NCBI RefSeq assembly: GCF_017848645.1 | Contig: NZ_JAFEIF010000027.1 | Location: forward strand, 1-64,000 | Direction of reading: 5' to 3' | DNA length: 64,000 nucleotides | Source of the DNA: Limnohabitans sp. | GTDB taxonomy: Bacteria > Pseudomonadota > Gammaproteobacteria > Burkholderiales > Burkholderiaceae_C | Shown: positions 16,862-25,376 of the stretch, in pieces | How positions within the stretch are numbered: the stretch's first letter is position 1 | Layout: the number at the start of each line of letters is the position of its first letter | Notes under the pieces: generated by a model | The model's input: the letters and a program-made list of their open reading frames with translations, nothing else | What the model was told of the DNA's origin: nothing | Database searches by the model: none | Translations under genes and position numbers: made by a program

Positions 16862-16945
16862 GCGTTGAGCGTTCGGCGTTCGGCGTTCGGCGTTCGGCGT
16901 TCGGCGTTCGGCGTTCGGCGTTCGGCGTTCAGCGTTCAGCGTTCA
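16862..16945. repeat. Heptanucleotide tandem repeat, 12 units
   Basis: The array starts with GCGTTGA, then has eight copies of GCGTTCG and three of GCGTTCA, with no gaps. A related GCGTGCG follows inside the cytochrome gene. It fills almost the whole gap between the stop of cytochrome b561 and the start of YceI copy B. Seven is not a multiple of three, but the array is not inside a gene, so copy-number change would alter spacing rather than a reading frame. Confidence 0.97.
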
Positions 16946-17473
16946 GCGTGCGGGCAGCATGCGGCGCAAGGTGTCGTCTTTGTGCACGAGGTGGTGCCAC
17001 AACGCGGCACCTGCATGGCCTGCGATCAGCAGCAGCAAGCCCACGTTCAGGGCCCAGTGCAACTGGGCCAATTGATCGCCCAGCGCTTTGTCTTTGACCA
17101 GCAAGTCGGGCAAGGGCAATACGCCAAACCACACCGTCTGAAAGCCTTTGGCCGAGCTCATCAGCCAGCCCGTGAGGGGAATCAAGACCATCAACGCGTA
17201 AAGCACCCAGTGCCCGGCGTGCGCTGCGAATGTCATGGCGCTGGACATGCCCAGAGGCAAGGGCGGCGGCGGGAACATGAGCCGCCAGGCCAGACGCAGC
17301 CAGACCAGGATGAACACACTCACCCCAGCCCATTTGTGCCAAGCGTAGTACTGCAGCTTGTCGGGCGACAGAGGCAGGTCGGTCATGTAAAAGCCGAGCG
17401 CGAGCATGCCCAAAATCAAAAGTGCCATCAGCCAGTGCAGGCTTTTGGCCACGGCGGTGTAGTGCGTGTTCAT
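16943..17473 (-). CDS. Cytochrome b561 family protein
   Basis: This 176-residue membrane protein has four transmembrane segments. Histidines suited to two b haems are visible in KSLHWLMALL, AWHKWAG, AAHAGHWVLYAL and AQLHWALNVG. Bacterial b561 proteins move electrons from quinol to periplasmic acceptors. It is the first gene of a b561-YceI-YceI group; its 3' end touches the heptamer array. It starts 23 bp after the dioxygenase stop on the same strand, so that gene may be cotranscribed. Confidence 0.94.
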   Translation of the reverse strand: MNTHYTAVAKSLHWLMALLILGMLALGFYMTDLPLSPDKLQYYAWHKWAGVSVFILVWLRLAWRLMFPPPPLPLGMSSAMTFAAHAGHWVLYALMVLIPLTGWLMSSAKGFQTVWFGVLPLPDLLVKDKALGDQLAQLHWALNVGLLLLIAGHAGAALWHHLVHKDDTLRRMLPAR

Positions 17474-17496
17474 GGTGTGCGGTTTTGAAAAGTCGG

Positions 17497-18282
17497 TCAG
17501 TGGAAGGCGTAGCCATCCATCGCAATGACGTGGTCGCTGATGCCCCGGAAAAACGCTTCGGGTTGCGCGTCAGTTCCCGCTGCACCCAGGGCGGTGAAGA
17601 GCGGCAGCAGGTGCTCGTCGCTGGGGTGGGCGCGCTGGCCGGCCGCTTGCTGGCGGTAGGCCAGCAGGCCGGGCACATCGCGCTCGGTCATGTGGGTGTG
17701 GATCCAGTCGGTAAAGGTCTGCACATAAGCGGGGGTGGCACCGCCCTGCATGCGCACGACCATGAAGTCGCGCAGGTTGTGGGTGATGTTGCCCGAGGCC
17801 AGCACCAAAATGCCTTGTTGCGCCAGACCGGCGAGAGCCTGGCCCACGCGGTAAGCGTGCTCCGGGCCCAGGTGGCTTTGCACCGACAGGGGCACCACCG
17901 GCACGTCGGCGTCGGGAAACATCTGTCGCAGCGGAATCCAGGCGCCGTGGTCCAGGCCGCGCTGGACGTCTTGTGCCACGGGCAGGCCCGCCGCTTGCAG
18001 GGCAGCCACCACCTGCGCGGCCACTTCGGGGCAGCCGGTGGCGGGGTATTGCATCTCGTACAGGCGCGGGTCAAAGCCGCCAAAGTCGTGGATGGTCTCG
18101 GGCCGGGTGGAAAAACCCACTGTGGGCACAGAGGTTTCCCAGTGCGGACTGACCACCACGATGGCGCGGGGCGTGCCCAGCTGGGCCGCTAACTGCGTCA
18201 TGGCCGCGCCCGCCGCGCCGGGGTGCAGGGCAAACATGGGCGAGCCATGGGGCACAAACAAAACAGAGCGTGGGGCGGACAT
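17497..18282 (-). CDS. Class III extradiol dioxygenase (LigB/DODA/YgiD type)
   Basis: This 261-residue enzyme would open an aromatic diol with molecular oxygen. Metal-site histidines are visible in FVPHGSPM (His12), VVSPHWET and LDHGAWIPL, and NITHNLRD is also conserved. Length and order fit the YgiD/DODA group. It is divergent from the LysR regulator at 18387, with about 100 bp between them containing a perfect palindrome, so it may be that regulator's target. Native substrate unknown. Confidence 0.9.
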   Translation of the reverse strand: MSAPRSVLFVPHGSPMFALHPGAAGAAMTQLAAQLGTPRAIVVVSPHWETSVPTVGFSTRPETIHDFGGFDPRLYEMQYPATGCPEVAAQVVAALQAAGLPVAQDVQRGLDHGAWIPLRQMFPDADVPVVPLSVQSHLGPEHAYRVGQALAGLAQQGILVLASGNITHNLRDFMVVRMQGGATPAYVQTFTDWIHTHMTERDVPGLLAYRQQAAGQRAHPSDEHLLPLFTALGAAGTDAQPEAFFRGISDHVIAMDGYAFH

Positions 18283-18367
18283 GGTGGTTTCAAAAGGGTG
18301 GGTGTGGCGATGGGCTGGACTTTAGGCGGACCAGTCGATTTGAAAAAGTAGCCAATCTTCAAATGTT

Positions 18368-18386
18368 TGTTGCACAATCGGCAACA
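18368..18386. promoter_or_regulatory. Perfect inverted repeat TGTTGC-N7-GCAACA before lysR
   Basis: TGTTGC at 18368-18373 and GCAACA at 18381-18386 form a perfect 6-bp inverted repeat with 7 bp between. The repeat ends at the base before the LysR start codon. It covers the place of the ribosome site and lies in the divergent promoter region shared with the dioxygenase, as expected for an autoregulatory LysR-type operator. Binding is inferred. Confidence 0.5.
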
Positions 18387-19274
18387 ATGGACAAACTCGA
18401 TGCGATGCAAACCTTTGTGCGGGTGGCCGAAGCGGGCAGCTTCACCGCCGTGGCCGACCAACTGCAGGTGGCCCGCTCGGTGGTCACGCGCCAAATCGCG
18501 GCACTTGAAAAGCGCCTGCGCGTCAAACTCATCACGCGCAGCACCCGCAGCCTGACCCTCACGCCTGCAGGCGCGGCCTACCTCGAAAAGTGCCGCGTGA
18601 TCCTGAACATGGTGGACGCCGCCGAGTCCAGTCTGGACGAAGAAAAAGCCGTGCCACGCGGACGCATCCGCCTGGGCCTGCCGCTGAGCTTTGGACTGCA
18701 GCGGCTCATGCCCGCCTTGCTTGCGTTCGCCAAAGCGCAGCCGCACATCGAGTTGCTGATGGACTTTTCGGACCAAAGGGCCAACCTGATCGAGGAAGGC
18801 ATCGACCTGTCGATCCGCATCACCGCCGACCTGCAGCCCGGCGACATCGTGCGCAGCCTGGGGCATTGCCGATTGCTGACGCTGGCCTCGCCCGCTTACC
18901 TGTCCGAACACGGCACGCTGCGCCACCCCGATGAGTTGCGCCACCACGAATGCTTGGTCTATTCCATCACCGCCAAAGGCGCAAGCTGGCCGTATCGCGT
19001 TCAAGGCCAGCCGCAGTTGTTTGCGGTGCGCGGCCGCATTCAGGCCAACAATGGCGCGGCCTTGGTGCAGGCGGCCGCGCAGGGCATGGGCATCACTTTG
19101 CAACCGGACTTCATTGCCGAACCGTTCTTGCAAAGCGGCGAAGTGGTCGAGATCTTGCAGGACTTCGAGGCGCCGCCCTTGGGCATTTACGCCGTCTTGC
19201 CCAGCAACCGTTACATCCCGCACCGGGTGAATGCGCTGATCGAGCACCTGTCTGACTTTCTTGCCGACCGCTGA
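18387..19274 (+). CDS. LysR family transcriptional regulator
   Basis: This 295-residue regulator starts MDKLDAMQTFVRVAEAGSF and has the LysR winged helix-turn-helix in the first 60 residues (AVADQLQVARSVVTRQI). The effector-binding domain follows from about residue 90. Start ATG 18387 matches the family N-terminus; another in-frame ATG lies at 18363. It is divergent from the extradiol dioxygenase gene and 95 bp upstream of the aldehyde dehydrogenase gene, so either may be its target. Confidence 0.93.
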   Translation: MDKLDAMQTFVRVAEAGSFTAVADQLQVARSVVTRQIAALEKRLRVKLITRSTRSLTLTPAGAAYLEKCRVILNMVDAAESSLDEEKAVPRGRIRLGLPLSFGLQRLMPALLAFAKAQPHIELLMDFSDQRANLIEEGIDLSIRITADLQPGDIVRSLGHCRLLTLASPAYLSEHGTLRHPDELRHHECLVYSITAKGASWPYRVQGQPQLFAVRGRIQANNGAALVQAAAQGMGITLQPDFIAEPFLQSGEVVEILQDFEAPPLGIYAVLPSNRYIPHRVNALIEHLSDFLADR

Positions 19275-19369
19275 ACAGGGCTTGCGCTGTCACGGTGTTG
19301 ACGGCGGCCCACCCATTTCAAGCCACAATCACCCAACCTTTTGTCGACTGTTTTTGACTGGACCCCGCC

Positions 19370-20806
19370 ATGACCTACCCCAACACCCAACTCTTCATCA
19401 ACGGCCAGTGGTGCGATGCCGAAGGCGGCCGCACCCTGGCCGTGTTCAACCCCGCCACCGGCACCGAAATCGGCCGCCTAGCGCACGCGGGCATCCCCGA
19501 CCTGGAGCGTGCCGCGCAAGCTGCCCAAAAGGGCTTTGAGTTGTGGCGCGATGTACCGGCCAACGAGCGCAGCGCCATCTTGCGCAAAGCGGCTGCCCTG
19601 ATGCGCGAACGTGCTCCGCAAATTGCCGAGCTGCTCACCCAAGAGCAAGGCAAACCCCTGGCCGAAGCCAAGGTCGAGGCCATGTCGGCCGCCGACATCA
19701 TCGAGTGGTTTGCCGAAGAAGGCCGCCGCGTGTATGGCCGCATCGTGCCGCCGCGCAACATCAACGTGCAGCAGCAAGTGCTCAAGCAGCCCGTGGGGCC
19801 TGTGGCTGCCTTCACGCCCTGGAACTTCCCCATCAACCAGGCGGTGCGCAAGATGTCGGCCGCCCTGGCCACAGGCTGCTCCATCATCGTCAAAGCGCCT
19901 GAAGAAACGCCTGCCGCGCCCGCCGAGTTGATCCGCGCCTTTCACGATGCGGGCGTGCCTGCTGGCGTGATCGGTCTGGTCTACGGCACGCCCGCCGAGA
20001 TTTCGAACTACCTGATCGCGCACCCACTGATCCGCAAGATCACCTTCACCGGCTCCACGCCCGTTGGCAAGCAACTGGCCGCCTTGGCGGGTCAGCACAT
20101 GAAGCGTGTGACCATGGAGTTGGGCGGCCACGCCCCGGTCATCCTGGCCGAAGACGCCGACATCGCGCTGGCCCTGAAAACCGCCGGCGCGGCCAAGTTC
20201 CGCAACGCGGGCCAGGTCTGCATCTCGCCCACCCGCTTCTTGGTGCACCACAGCATTGCCGACGCCTTTGCCGAACAATTTGCCGCGCAAGCTCAGGCCC
20301 TGAAAGTGGGCGACGGCCTGGCCGCAGGCACACAAATGGGGCCACTGGCCAACGAGCGCCGCCTGGCGGCCATGCAGTCCATCGTGCAAGACGCCCGCGC
20401 CAAAGGCGCCAAGGTGCTCACCGGTGGTGAACGCATTGGCACCCAAGGCAACTTCTTTGCACCCACCGTGCTCTCGCATGTGCCGCTCGACGCCGATGTG
20501 GTGGTCAACGAACCCTTTGGCCCCATCGCCGCGATCCGCAGCTTCGAAAAAATCGAAGACGCGATTGCCGAAGCCAACCGCCTGCCGTTTGGCCTGGCCG
20601 GTTATGCCTTCACCAACTCCATGAAAACCATGCACCAGCTCAGCCAGCGTCTGGACGTGGGCATGCTGTGGGTCAACCAGCCTGCCGCGCCCTGGCCCGA
20701 GCTGCCTTTTGGTGGCGTCAAGGATTCGGGTTACGGCTCCGAAGGCGGCCCTGAGGCGCTGGAGGCTTACCTGAACAGCAAGACGGTGTCGATCTTCAAC
20801 GCCTGA
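19370..20806 (+). CDS. NAD(P)-dependent aldehyde dehydrogenase (succinate-semialdehyde type)
   Basis: This 478-residue aldehyde dehydrogenase has catalytic Cys284 in [12 protein letters not shown] and the general base Glu250 in TMELGGHAP. The cofactor-site segment [12 protein letters not shown] is also present. Overall similarity is to GabD-like dehydrogenases that oxidise succinate semialdehyde or related aldehydes to acids. It lies downstream of the LysR gene on the same strand, and pcp follows after 14 bp. Substrate within the family cannot be fixed by sequence reading. Confidence 0.92.
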   Translation: MTYPNTQLFINGQWCDAEGGRTLAVFNPATGTEIGRLAHAGIPDLERAAQAAQKGFELWRDVPANERSAILRKAAALMRERAPQIAELLTQEQGKPLAEAKVEAMSAADIIEWFAEEGRRVYGRIVPPRNINVQQQVLKQPVGPVAAFTPWNFPINQAVRKMSAALATGCSIIVKAPEETPAAPAELIRAFHDAGVPAGVIGLVYGTPAEISNYLIAHPLIRKITFTGSTPVGKQLAALAGQHMKRVTMELGGHAPVILAEDADIALALKTAGAAKFRNAGQVCISPTRFLVHHSIADAFAEQFAAQAQALKVGDGLAAGTQMGPLANERRLAAMQSIVQDARAKGAKVLTGGERIGTQGNFFAPTVLSHVPLDADVVVNEPFGPIAAIRSFEKIEDAIAEANRLPFGLAGYAFTNSMKTMHQLSQRLDVGMLWVNQPAAPWPELPFGGVKDSGYGSEGGPEALEAYLNSKTVSIFNA

Positions 20807-20820
20807 AGGGCAAGGCCGTG

Positions 20821-21477
20821 ATGCGCATCCTGGTCACCGGCTTTGAGCCCTTTGGCGGGCAAAGCCTCAACCCGTCGTGGGAGGTGGCGCGTGCCTTGCA
20901 CGGTTTGCAACTGCAAGGTGCTCAGGTCACGGCGGTGCAGCTGCCCTGCGTGTTTGCCCAAGCCCTGCCCGCTCTGCAGCAAGCCTTGCAGCAATACCGC
21001 CCGGACATCGTGCTGGCGCTGGGCCAGGCCGAGGGGCGTTGTGATTTCTCGGTCGAGCGTGTGGCCATCAACGTGCAAGACGCCCGCATCCCCGACAACG
21101 CGGGGGTGCAGCCGATCGATGTGCCGGTGATCGCGGGGGGACCTGCGGCCTACTTCAGCACCTTGCCCATCAAGACGCTGGTGGCGGGCTTGAAGGCGGC
21201 GGGTTTTCCGGCCTCGGTGTCGCAAACGGCGGGTACCTTTGTCTGCAACCAATTGTTTTATGCCTTGCAGCACACGCTGGCGGGGCTGGGGGTGCACAGC
21301 GGCTTCATGCACCTGCCGCTGCTGCCCGAGCAAGCCGCGCAGTGGAAAGGCCCCAGCCTGCCCAGCTGGCCCGCCAGCTTGCAAATCGCCGGCGTGACGC
21401 AGGCCCTGGCCCTGCTCCTGGCGCAGCGCCAGCAAGGCTTGGCCGATGCGGCCATCAGCGGCGGTACGCTGAACTGA
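20821..21477 (+). CDS. pcp: Pyrrolidone-carboxylate peptidase
   Basis: This 218-residue cysteine peptidase would remove N-terminal pyroglutamate from peptides in the cytosol. The catalytic triad is visible as Glu79 (FSVERVAIN), Cys142 (GTFVCNQLFY) and His164 (GFMHLP), and the N-terminus MRILVTGFEPFGG is diagnostic. ATG 20821 is preferred to the GTG one codon earlier. It is 14 bp after the aldehyde dehydrogenase gene and so probably cotranscribed, though no metabolic link is obvious. Confidence 0.95.
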   Translation: MRILVTGFEPFGGQSLNPSWEVARALHGLQLQGAQVTAVQLPCVFAQALPALQQALQQYRPDIVLALGQAEGRCDFSVERVAINVQDARIPDNAGVQPIDVPVIAGGPAAYFSTLPIKTLVAGLKAAGFPASVSQTAGTFVCNQLFYALQHTLAGLGVHSGFMHLPLLPEQAAQWKGPSLPSWPASLQIAGVTQALALLLAQRQQGLADAAISGGTLN

Positions 21478-21647
21478 ATCGCGTTGAATTCACGCCACCG
21501 GCGCATTTTTCAGGGCACAGAACCTGTGCGCCAGACACCGTTACCTGCAAATGGGTAGCCCAATCCCGACGTTTTGGCGTGCCAACGCACAGACGTTGAA
21601 CACCCTTTTTCAGATGATGTGGCTTTTGCAAAATAACAGGAGCCCAC

Positions 21648-22076
21648 ATGGACAAACAAAGCATTTGCCGCTGCGTCATCGCCAGCATCCTCAGCATCAC
21701 CGCCTCTTCATGGGCACAGACATCTGTGGGTTTGGGCCGCGTTGATTACAAGGACAACTGCGCCAGCTGCCACGGCGCATCGGGCAAGGGCGATGGTCCG
21801 GTGCATTCGTTTTTGGTGAAACCGCCCTCGGACCTGACCACCATCGCACAGCGCAACGGTGGCAAGTTTCCGCAGGAGTTGATGTGGGAGGTGATCGACG
21901 GCCGTTGGTCGGGTGATGGTGGGCCTCACGGCTCACGCGAGATGCCGGTCTGGGGCAACGAGTTCAAGGCCCGTGCCATGACTCATCCCAGCGACTCGCC
22001 CCGCACCGCCGAGTGGTCGGCTCGCAACCGCATCGTGTCTTTGCTCAAATACCTGGAGACGATTCAGCAGCCCTGA
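21648..22076 (+). CDS. Exported c-type cytochrome
   Basis: This 142-residue protein has a signal peptide of about 23 residues ending in SSWAQ. One haem-c motif, CASCH, follows close after, with GKGDGPVHSFLVKPPSDL and a Met in MPVWG that could be the sixth ligand. It would carry electrons in the periplasm. An AGGAG site precedes the ATG. Its 3' end overlaps the convergent MpaB-like gene by 32 bp. No oxidase or dehydrogenase partner is adjacent. Confidence 0.92.
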   Translation: MDKQSICRCVIASILSITASSWAQTSVGLGRVDYKDNCASCHGASGKGDGPVHSFLVKPPSDLTTIAQRNGGKFPQELMWEVIDGRWSGDGGPHGSREMPVWGNEFKARAMTHPSDSPRTAEWSARNRIVSLLKYLETIQQP

Positions 22077-23004
22077 AGCTTGGGACCATGCGCTGTCGAG
22101 CGCGGGCGGCCACGCCCGTGTCGGCAAAAGCCCAGGCCAGCGACACGCCCATGCCTTGCAAGGCTGTGCGCACTGCGGCTTGCTCCAACGGGCAACTGCG
22201 CTCGCGCCCCAGCATCTCCAGCGCCCAATCGGGCAGCATCTGAAACGCGGCCCGCACGATCAGGCTCACCAAGGGCCGGTCCAGGGGCGCACACGGGTAG
22301 TGTTCGATCAAGTCAATCGTCTCTCGCGTGCGCTCGTCCACCCGCAGCTCGGTACGAAAAGCTTGCAGCTGCGTCAGGGCCTGGTGGCGTGTCAGCGGCA
22401 AATCGTGAGCCCCCAGGCGCTCGCCGACGTGCGCCATTTCGGCAAAGTACAGGTCCTGCCTGTCGGTGGGCAAAGGCTGCAGCGACAGGTCCTGGTAGGC
22501 CCGCAAAAAACTGGTGGTCTCGCCCAGGTGCACCCAACGGATCAGCTCCGGATCATTGGCCACATAGGGCGTGCCGTCGGGCAGCGTGCCGCGAATGTGC
22601 GCGTGGATGCGGTTGACCCGCTCGATGGTTTGCACGGCCGCCGCTGTGCCTCCATAGGTGGTGGTGGCCACAAACAAGGCGGTGCGCCCCAGGCGGGCCT
22701 GCAGCTGGGTGCGAAAACTGGAGTGGTCCCACACGGCGGCCAGCGCCCGAGGGTGCAGGGCCTGCAGCATCAGCGACGACAAACCACCGGTCATCATGGC
22801 CACAAAGTGAGCGTGCACCTGCCAGGCGGCCGAGTCGGGGCCAAACAGACCGGGGTCGCCCGCAGGCTGCAAGAAGTCCCGCGCATCGCCCGTGGCCCCG
22901 GTCATGGCCCGCACGCGCTGGCCCAGCTGGTCCTTGATCTGCGCTTGGAGCTGCGTTTGCAGCTGACTGGTCAAGGGCGATTGAAAAAACGACGGTCTGG
23001 CCAT
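22045..23004 (-). CDS. MpaB/Lcp-like oxygenase family protein (DUF2236)
   Basis: This 319-residue protein matches the DUF2236 family, whose better-known members are the rubber oxygenase Lcp and mycophenolic-acid MpaB'. Family-like segments are FLQPAGDPGLFGPDSAAWQVH, LHPRALAAVWDHS and the later block RIHAHIRGTLPDG with candidate haem or metal histidines. Members are often haem-dependent but reactions vary. The start MARPSFF at 23004 is chosen; 46 upstream codons in frame look non-native. It overlaps the cytochrome c gene tail to tail by 32 bp. Confidence 0.85.
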   Translation of the reverse strand: MARPSFFQSPLTSQLQTQLQAQIKDQLGQRVRAMTGATGDARDFLQPAGDPGLFGPDSAAWQVHAHFVAMMTGGLSSLMLQALHPRALAAVWDHSSFRTQLQARLGRTALFVATTTYGGTAAAVQTIERVNRIHAHIRGTLPDGTPYVANDPELIRWVHLGETTSFLRAYQDLSLQPLPTDRQDLYFAEMAHVGERLGAHDLPLTRHQALTQLQAFRTELRVDERTRETIDLIEHYPCAPLDRPLVSLIVRAAFQMLPDWALEMLGRERSCPLEQAAVRTALQGMGVSLAWAFADTGVAARARQRMVPSFRAAESSPGI

Positions 23005-23186
23005 GGCCTGTGGGTTTGGAAAAACCCCAGTGTGGTTCAGCGGCAACTGCCGTGCAGGCGCAAGGCCAATGGCCTTTGCCCACCCCTTCGCTCTAATACC
23101 CCGACACAAAACAAGCCCATTGCGAGCCCCAAGGGTCTGCACCTCGGGCCATGGCCGAACATGCAGGGTAATATTTTGGAGACTTT

Positions 23187-23804
23187 ATGGCCTGGCTGGA
23201 CTTTTTGAAAAACGGCAACGAACTGAGCGAACTGCTGATTGAGGGGAACAACCCCTACGGCGCCCAGTTGCTCAAGCAAGCCGATGTGGACCAGATGCGC
23301 AACCACATCCAGCCCGACGAGCGGGTGCTGGGTTATGTGCTGGGTCGTGTGGTGTTGTCCGGCCGTGGCTTGTGGTTGCTGACCGACCGCCACCTGCTGG
23401 TTTCAGAAAACGACACGGGCACCTTGGTGCACCACTTTGCCCTGAAAGATATCACCCAGGCCGAGTGCGTCAAAGGCAAATACGGCTACACCTTGCGAGT
23501 GACGGCCGCCGGCCAGCAGCGCAGCGTGTACGGCGCATCCAGCCACCTGGCTGCGGTTTTCTACCGAGCCCTGGGCCAAAAAGCGCCTTACAGCCCGGTC
23601 TACAAACCCACGGCCCTGGATGCGGACGACGTGGCCGAGGTGGTGCACCACTTCTCGGACGCCGCCCTGCGCCTGCAACCCGTGGCCATGGTCAACGCCG
23701 ATGCCCGCGCCCTGATCGCCCAATTGGCGCAAGACGCCGCAGCCCAAGGCTGGCTGCAGGCCAGCGAAGCGCGTCAAGTGCGCGAGACCGCAGCCGCACA
23801 CTGA
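23187..23804 (+). CDS. Conserved protein with PH-like domain, unknown function
   Basis: This 205-residue protein has no signal peptide or membrane segment. Residues about 45-125 (ERVLGYVLGRVVLSGRGLWLLTD, then ENDTGTLVHHFALKDITQAE) look like a bacterial PH domain, an adaptor fold seen in YokE and YvlB-like proteins. The C-terminal 70 residues are Ala-rich helices. It stands alone; the lipocalin gene is convergent 3 bp away. Function unknown, and the domain call is from pattern only. Confidence 0.7.
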   Translation: MAWLDFLKNGNELSELLIEGNNPYGAQLLKQADVDQMRNHIQPDERVLGYVLGRVVLSGRGLWLLTDRHLLVSENDTGTLVHHFALKDITQAECVKGKYGYTLRVTAAGQQRSVYGASSHLAAVFYRALGQKAPYSPVYKPTALDADDVAEVVHHFSDAALRLQPVAMVNADARALIAQLAQDAAAQGWLQASEARQVRETAAAH

Positions 23805-23807
23805 CGC

Positions 23808-24413
23808 TCAAGGCCGACTGGGCTCGATCCGTTTGAGGTCGAAGCCCCGGTCGTGCAGTCTGCCCAGCAACTCCTGGTAGGTCGCCGCCGGCATTTGCGG
23901 CGTGCGCGACAGGATCCACAAGTAATCTCGATCAGGCTCGCTCACCACCACCCACTGGTAGTCCGGGTCCAGGTCGATGATCCAGTAGTCCCCCCAGACC
24001 AGGGGGATGAAGGACAGCCACTCGGGGGCAAAGCGCACCTTGAGCCGGGGAGAGTTCGGTCCGCCGATTTGGCGTGCCGCACCCAGCGCTTCGCTCCATT
24101 CGCCCTTGTCGGTTTTACAGCGGTTGAGCACCTGCACCCGGCCGTCGGTTTGCAGTGTGTAGGTGGCCTGCGTGCTGCTGACGCATTTTTTCTGAAACCA
24201 GTTCGGGTACTTGGCGATCTCGTGCCAGGTGCCCATGTAGCGCGGCACGTCGACCGAGGGCACGGTTTGCAAAGGCGCGGGCTCGGACTGCGCGGGACCG
24301 ATGGCCACAAATGCGCTCAAGGCCAAAGCCAGCAGGCCTGTGGCCATCTTGGGCAAGGTGGTCCGACCGGCCCGTCGCGCTGGCGTGTTCGTTGGATGGG
24401 GTGTGGGGTTCAT
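23808..24413 (-). CDS. blc: Bacterial lipocalin (Blc-like)
   Basis: This 201-residue exported protein has an Arg-rich N-terminus followed by a hydrophobic segment ending near PAQSEP. The lipocalin signature MGTWHEIAKYPNWFQKKC opens the barrel, and VLNRCKTDKGEW and WGDYWIIDLDPDYQW complete the family pattern. Blc binds lysophospholipid-like molecules at the envelope. Unlike E. coli Blc it has no obvious lipobox Cys at the signal end, so it may be soluble and periplasmic. Confidence 0.92.
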   Translation of the reverse strand: MNPTPHPTNTPARRAGRTTLPKMATGLLALALSAFVAIGPAQSEPAPLQTVPSVDVPRYMGTWHEIAKYPNWFQKKCVSSTQATYTLQTDGRVQVLNRCKTDKGEWSEALGAARQIGGPNSPRLKVRFAPEWLSFIPLVWGDYWIIDLDPDYQWVVVSEPDRDYLWILSRTPQMPAATYQELLGRLHDRGFDLKRIEPSRP

Positions 24414-24510
24414 GGGCTTGTCCAGTGTGGGGTAACGGGGGATGCGGCAATGCTGGGGCGACTGCGCCTTTTCGGCGAGCTTGGCACAGCGAGCGCCCCG
24501 GGTCTGTCCG

Positions 24511-25305
24511 TTACACCACGATCGGGTTCAACGCGCCGTCCATGCTCATGCAAATGCCGGTGACGTAGCTGGCTTTGGACGAGGCCAAAAACAGCACAGC
24601 GTTGGCGATTTCCTCGGGCTCGGCCATGCGGCCCAGCGGGATTTTGGCGACAGCTTGGGCCATGGCTTCTTCGGTGCCGATGCCCTTGAGGCGCGCATCG
24701 GCCGCCATGCCCTCTTGCAGGCGGCCCGTCAAGGTCAGCCCGGGGTTCACCGCATTCACACGGATGCCCTGCGCGCCATAAGCGGCGGCAAAGCCCGCGC
24801 TCACCAGCATCAGCGCCGCATTGGCTGCGCCACCAGGCAGGTGGATGGGGCTGGCCACTTTGCCGCCGTTGCCCACCACGTTCACCACCGCGCCTTGCCC
24901 GCGTGCGGCCATGCGCTGGATGCAGGGCGTGAGCATGTGGATGGTGGTGAAGTACTTGGCCTGCATGGCGTCGGCAAAGGCCTCGGGCGTGAGTTCGGGC
25001 GCGGGCGTGCGCTTGGCCGCGCCGGCCGAGTTGACCAGCACATCGACGGGGCCGAACGCGGCTTCGGCCGAGTCCAGAGCCGCCAGCGCGGCCGAGGCGT
25101 CGCGCAAATTGGCGGCCACGGTGTGGATGCGCTCAGCAGGGAATGTGGCTTGCAGCTGGGCGCGTGCGGCGTCGAGGTGGGCGCTGTCACGCGAGACCAG
25201 GCTCACGCGGGCGCCTTCGGCCAAAAAGCCCTGCGCGCAAGCCAGGCCAATGCCCTTGCTGCCGCCAGTGATGAGGATGTGCTTGTCGCTTAGGTGCAGG
25301 TCCAT
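24511..25305 (-). CDS. Divergent SDR-fold protein lacking the catalytic Ser-Tyr-Lys
   Basis: This 264-residue protein has a normal SDR cofactor motif (TGGSKGIG), NSAG and the C-terminal MDGALNPIVV. The catalytic positions are changed. Where a classical SDR has Ser, the sequence reads NVVGNGGKV; where it has Tyr-x3-Lys, it reads LPGGAANAAL. It may bind NAD(P) without classical reduction chemistry, or use a different active site. The start MDLHL at 25305 fits the family. It is divergent from the isocitrate-lyase-family gene, with 71 bp between starts. Confidence 0.88.
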   Translation of the reverse strand: MDLHLSDKHILITGGSKGIGLACAQGFLAEGARVSLVSRDSAHLDAARAQLQATFPAERIHTVAANLRDASAALAALDSAEAAFGPVDVLVNSAGAAKRTPAPELTPEAFADAMQAKYFTTIHMLTPCIQRMAARGQGAVVNVVGNGGKVASPIHLPGGAANAALMLVSAGFAAAYGAQGIRVNAVNPGLTLTGRLQEGMAADARLKGIGTEEAMAQAVAKIPLGRMAEPEEIANAVLFLASSKASYVTGICMSMDGALNPIVV

Positions 25306-25376
25306 GGTGTTTTTCTCTGATGAAATGGAAAATTCAAAACCTGCCAATTTAATCACTCTTGCTCGGGTCCTGCTCC

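Noticed and set aside
16865-17488. Long plus-strand frame through the heptamer array
   Set aside because: It reads antisense to cytochrome b561, and its start is only the repeat translated as RRSAFGV units.
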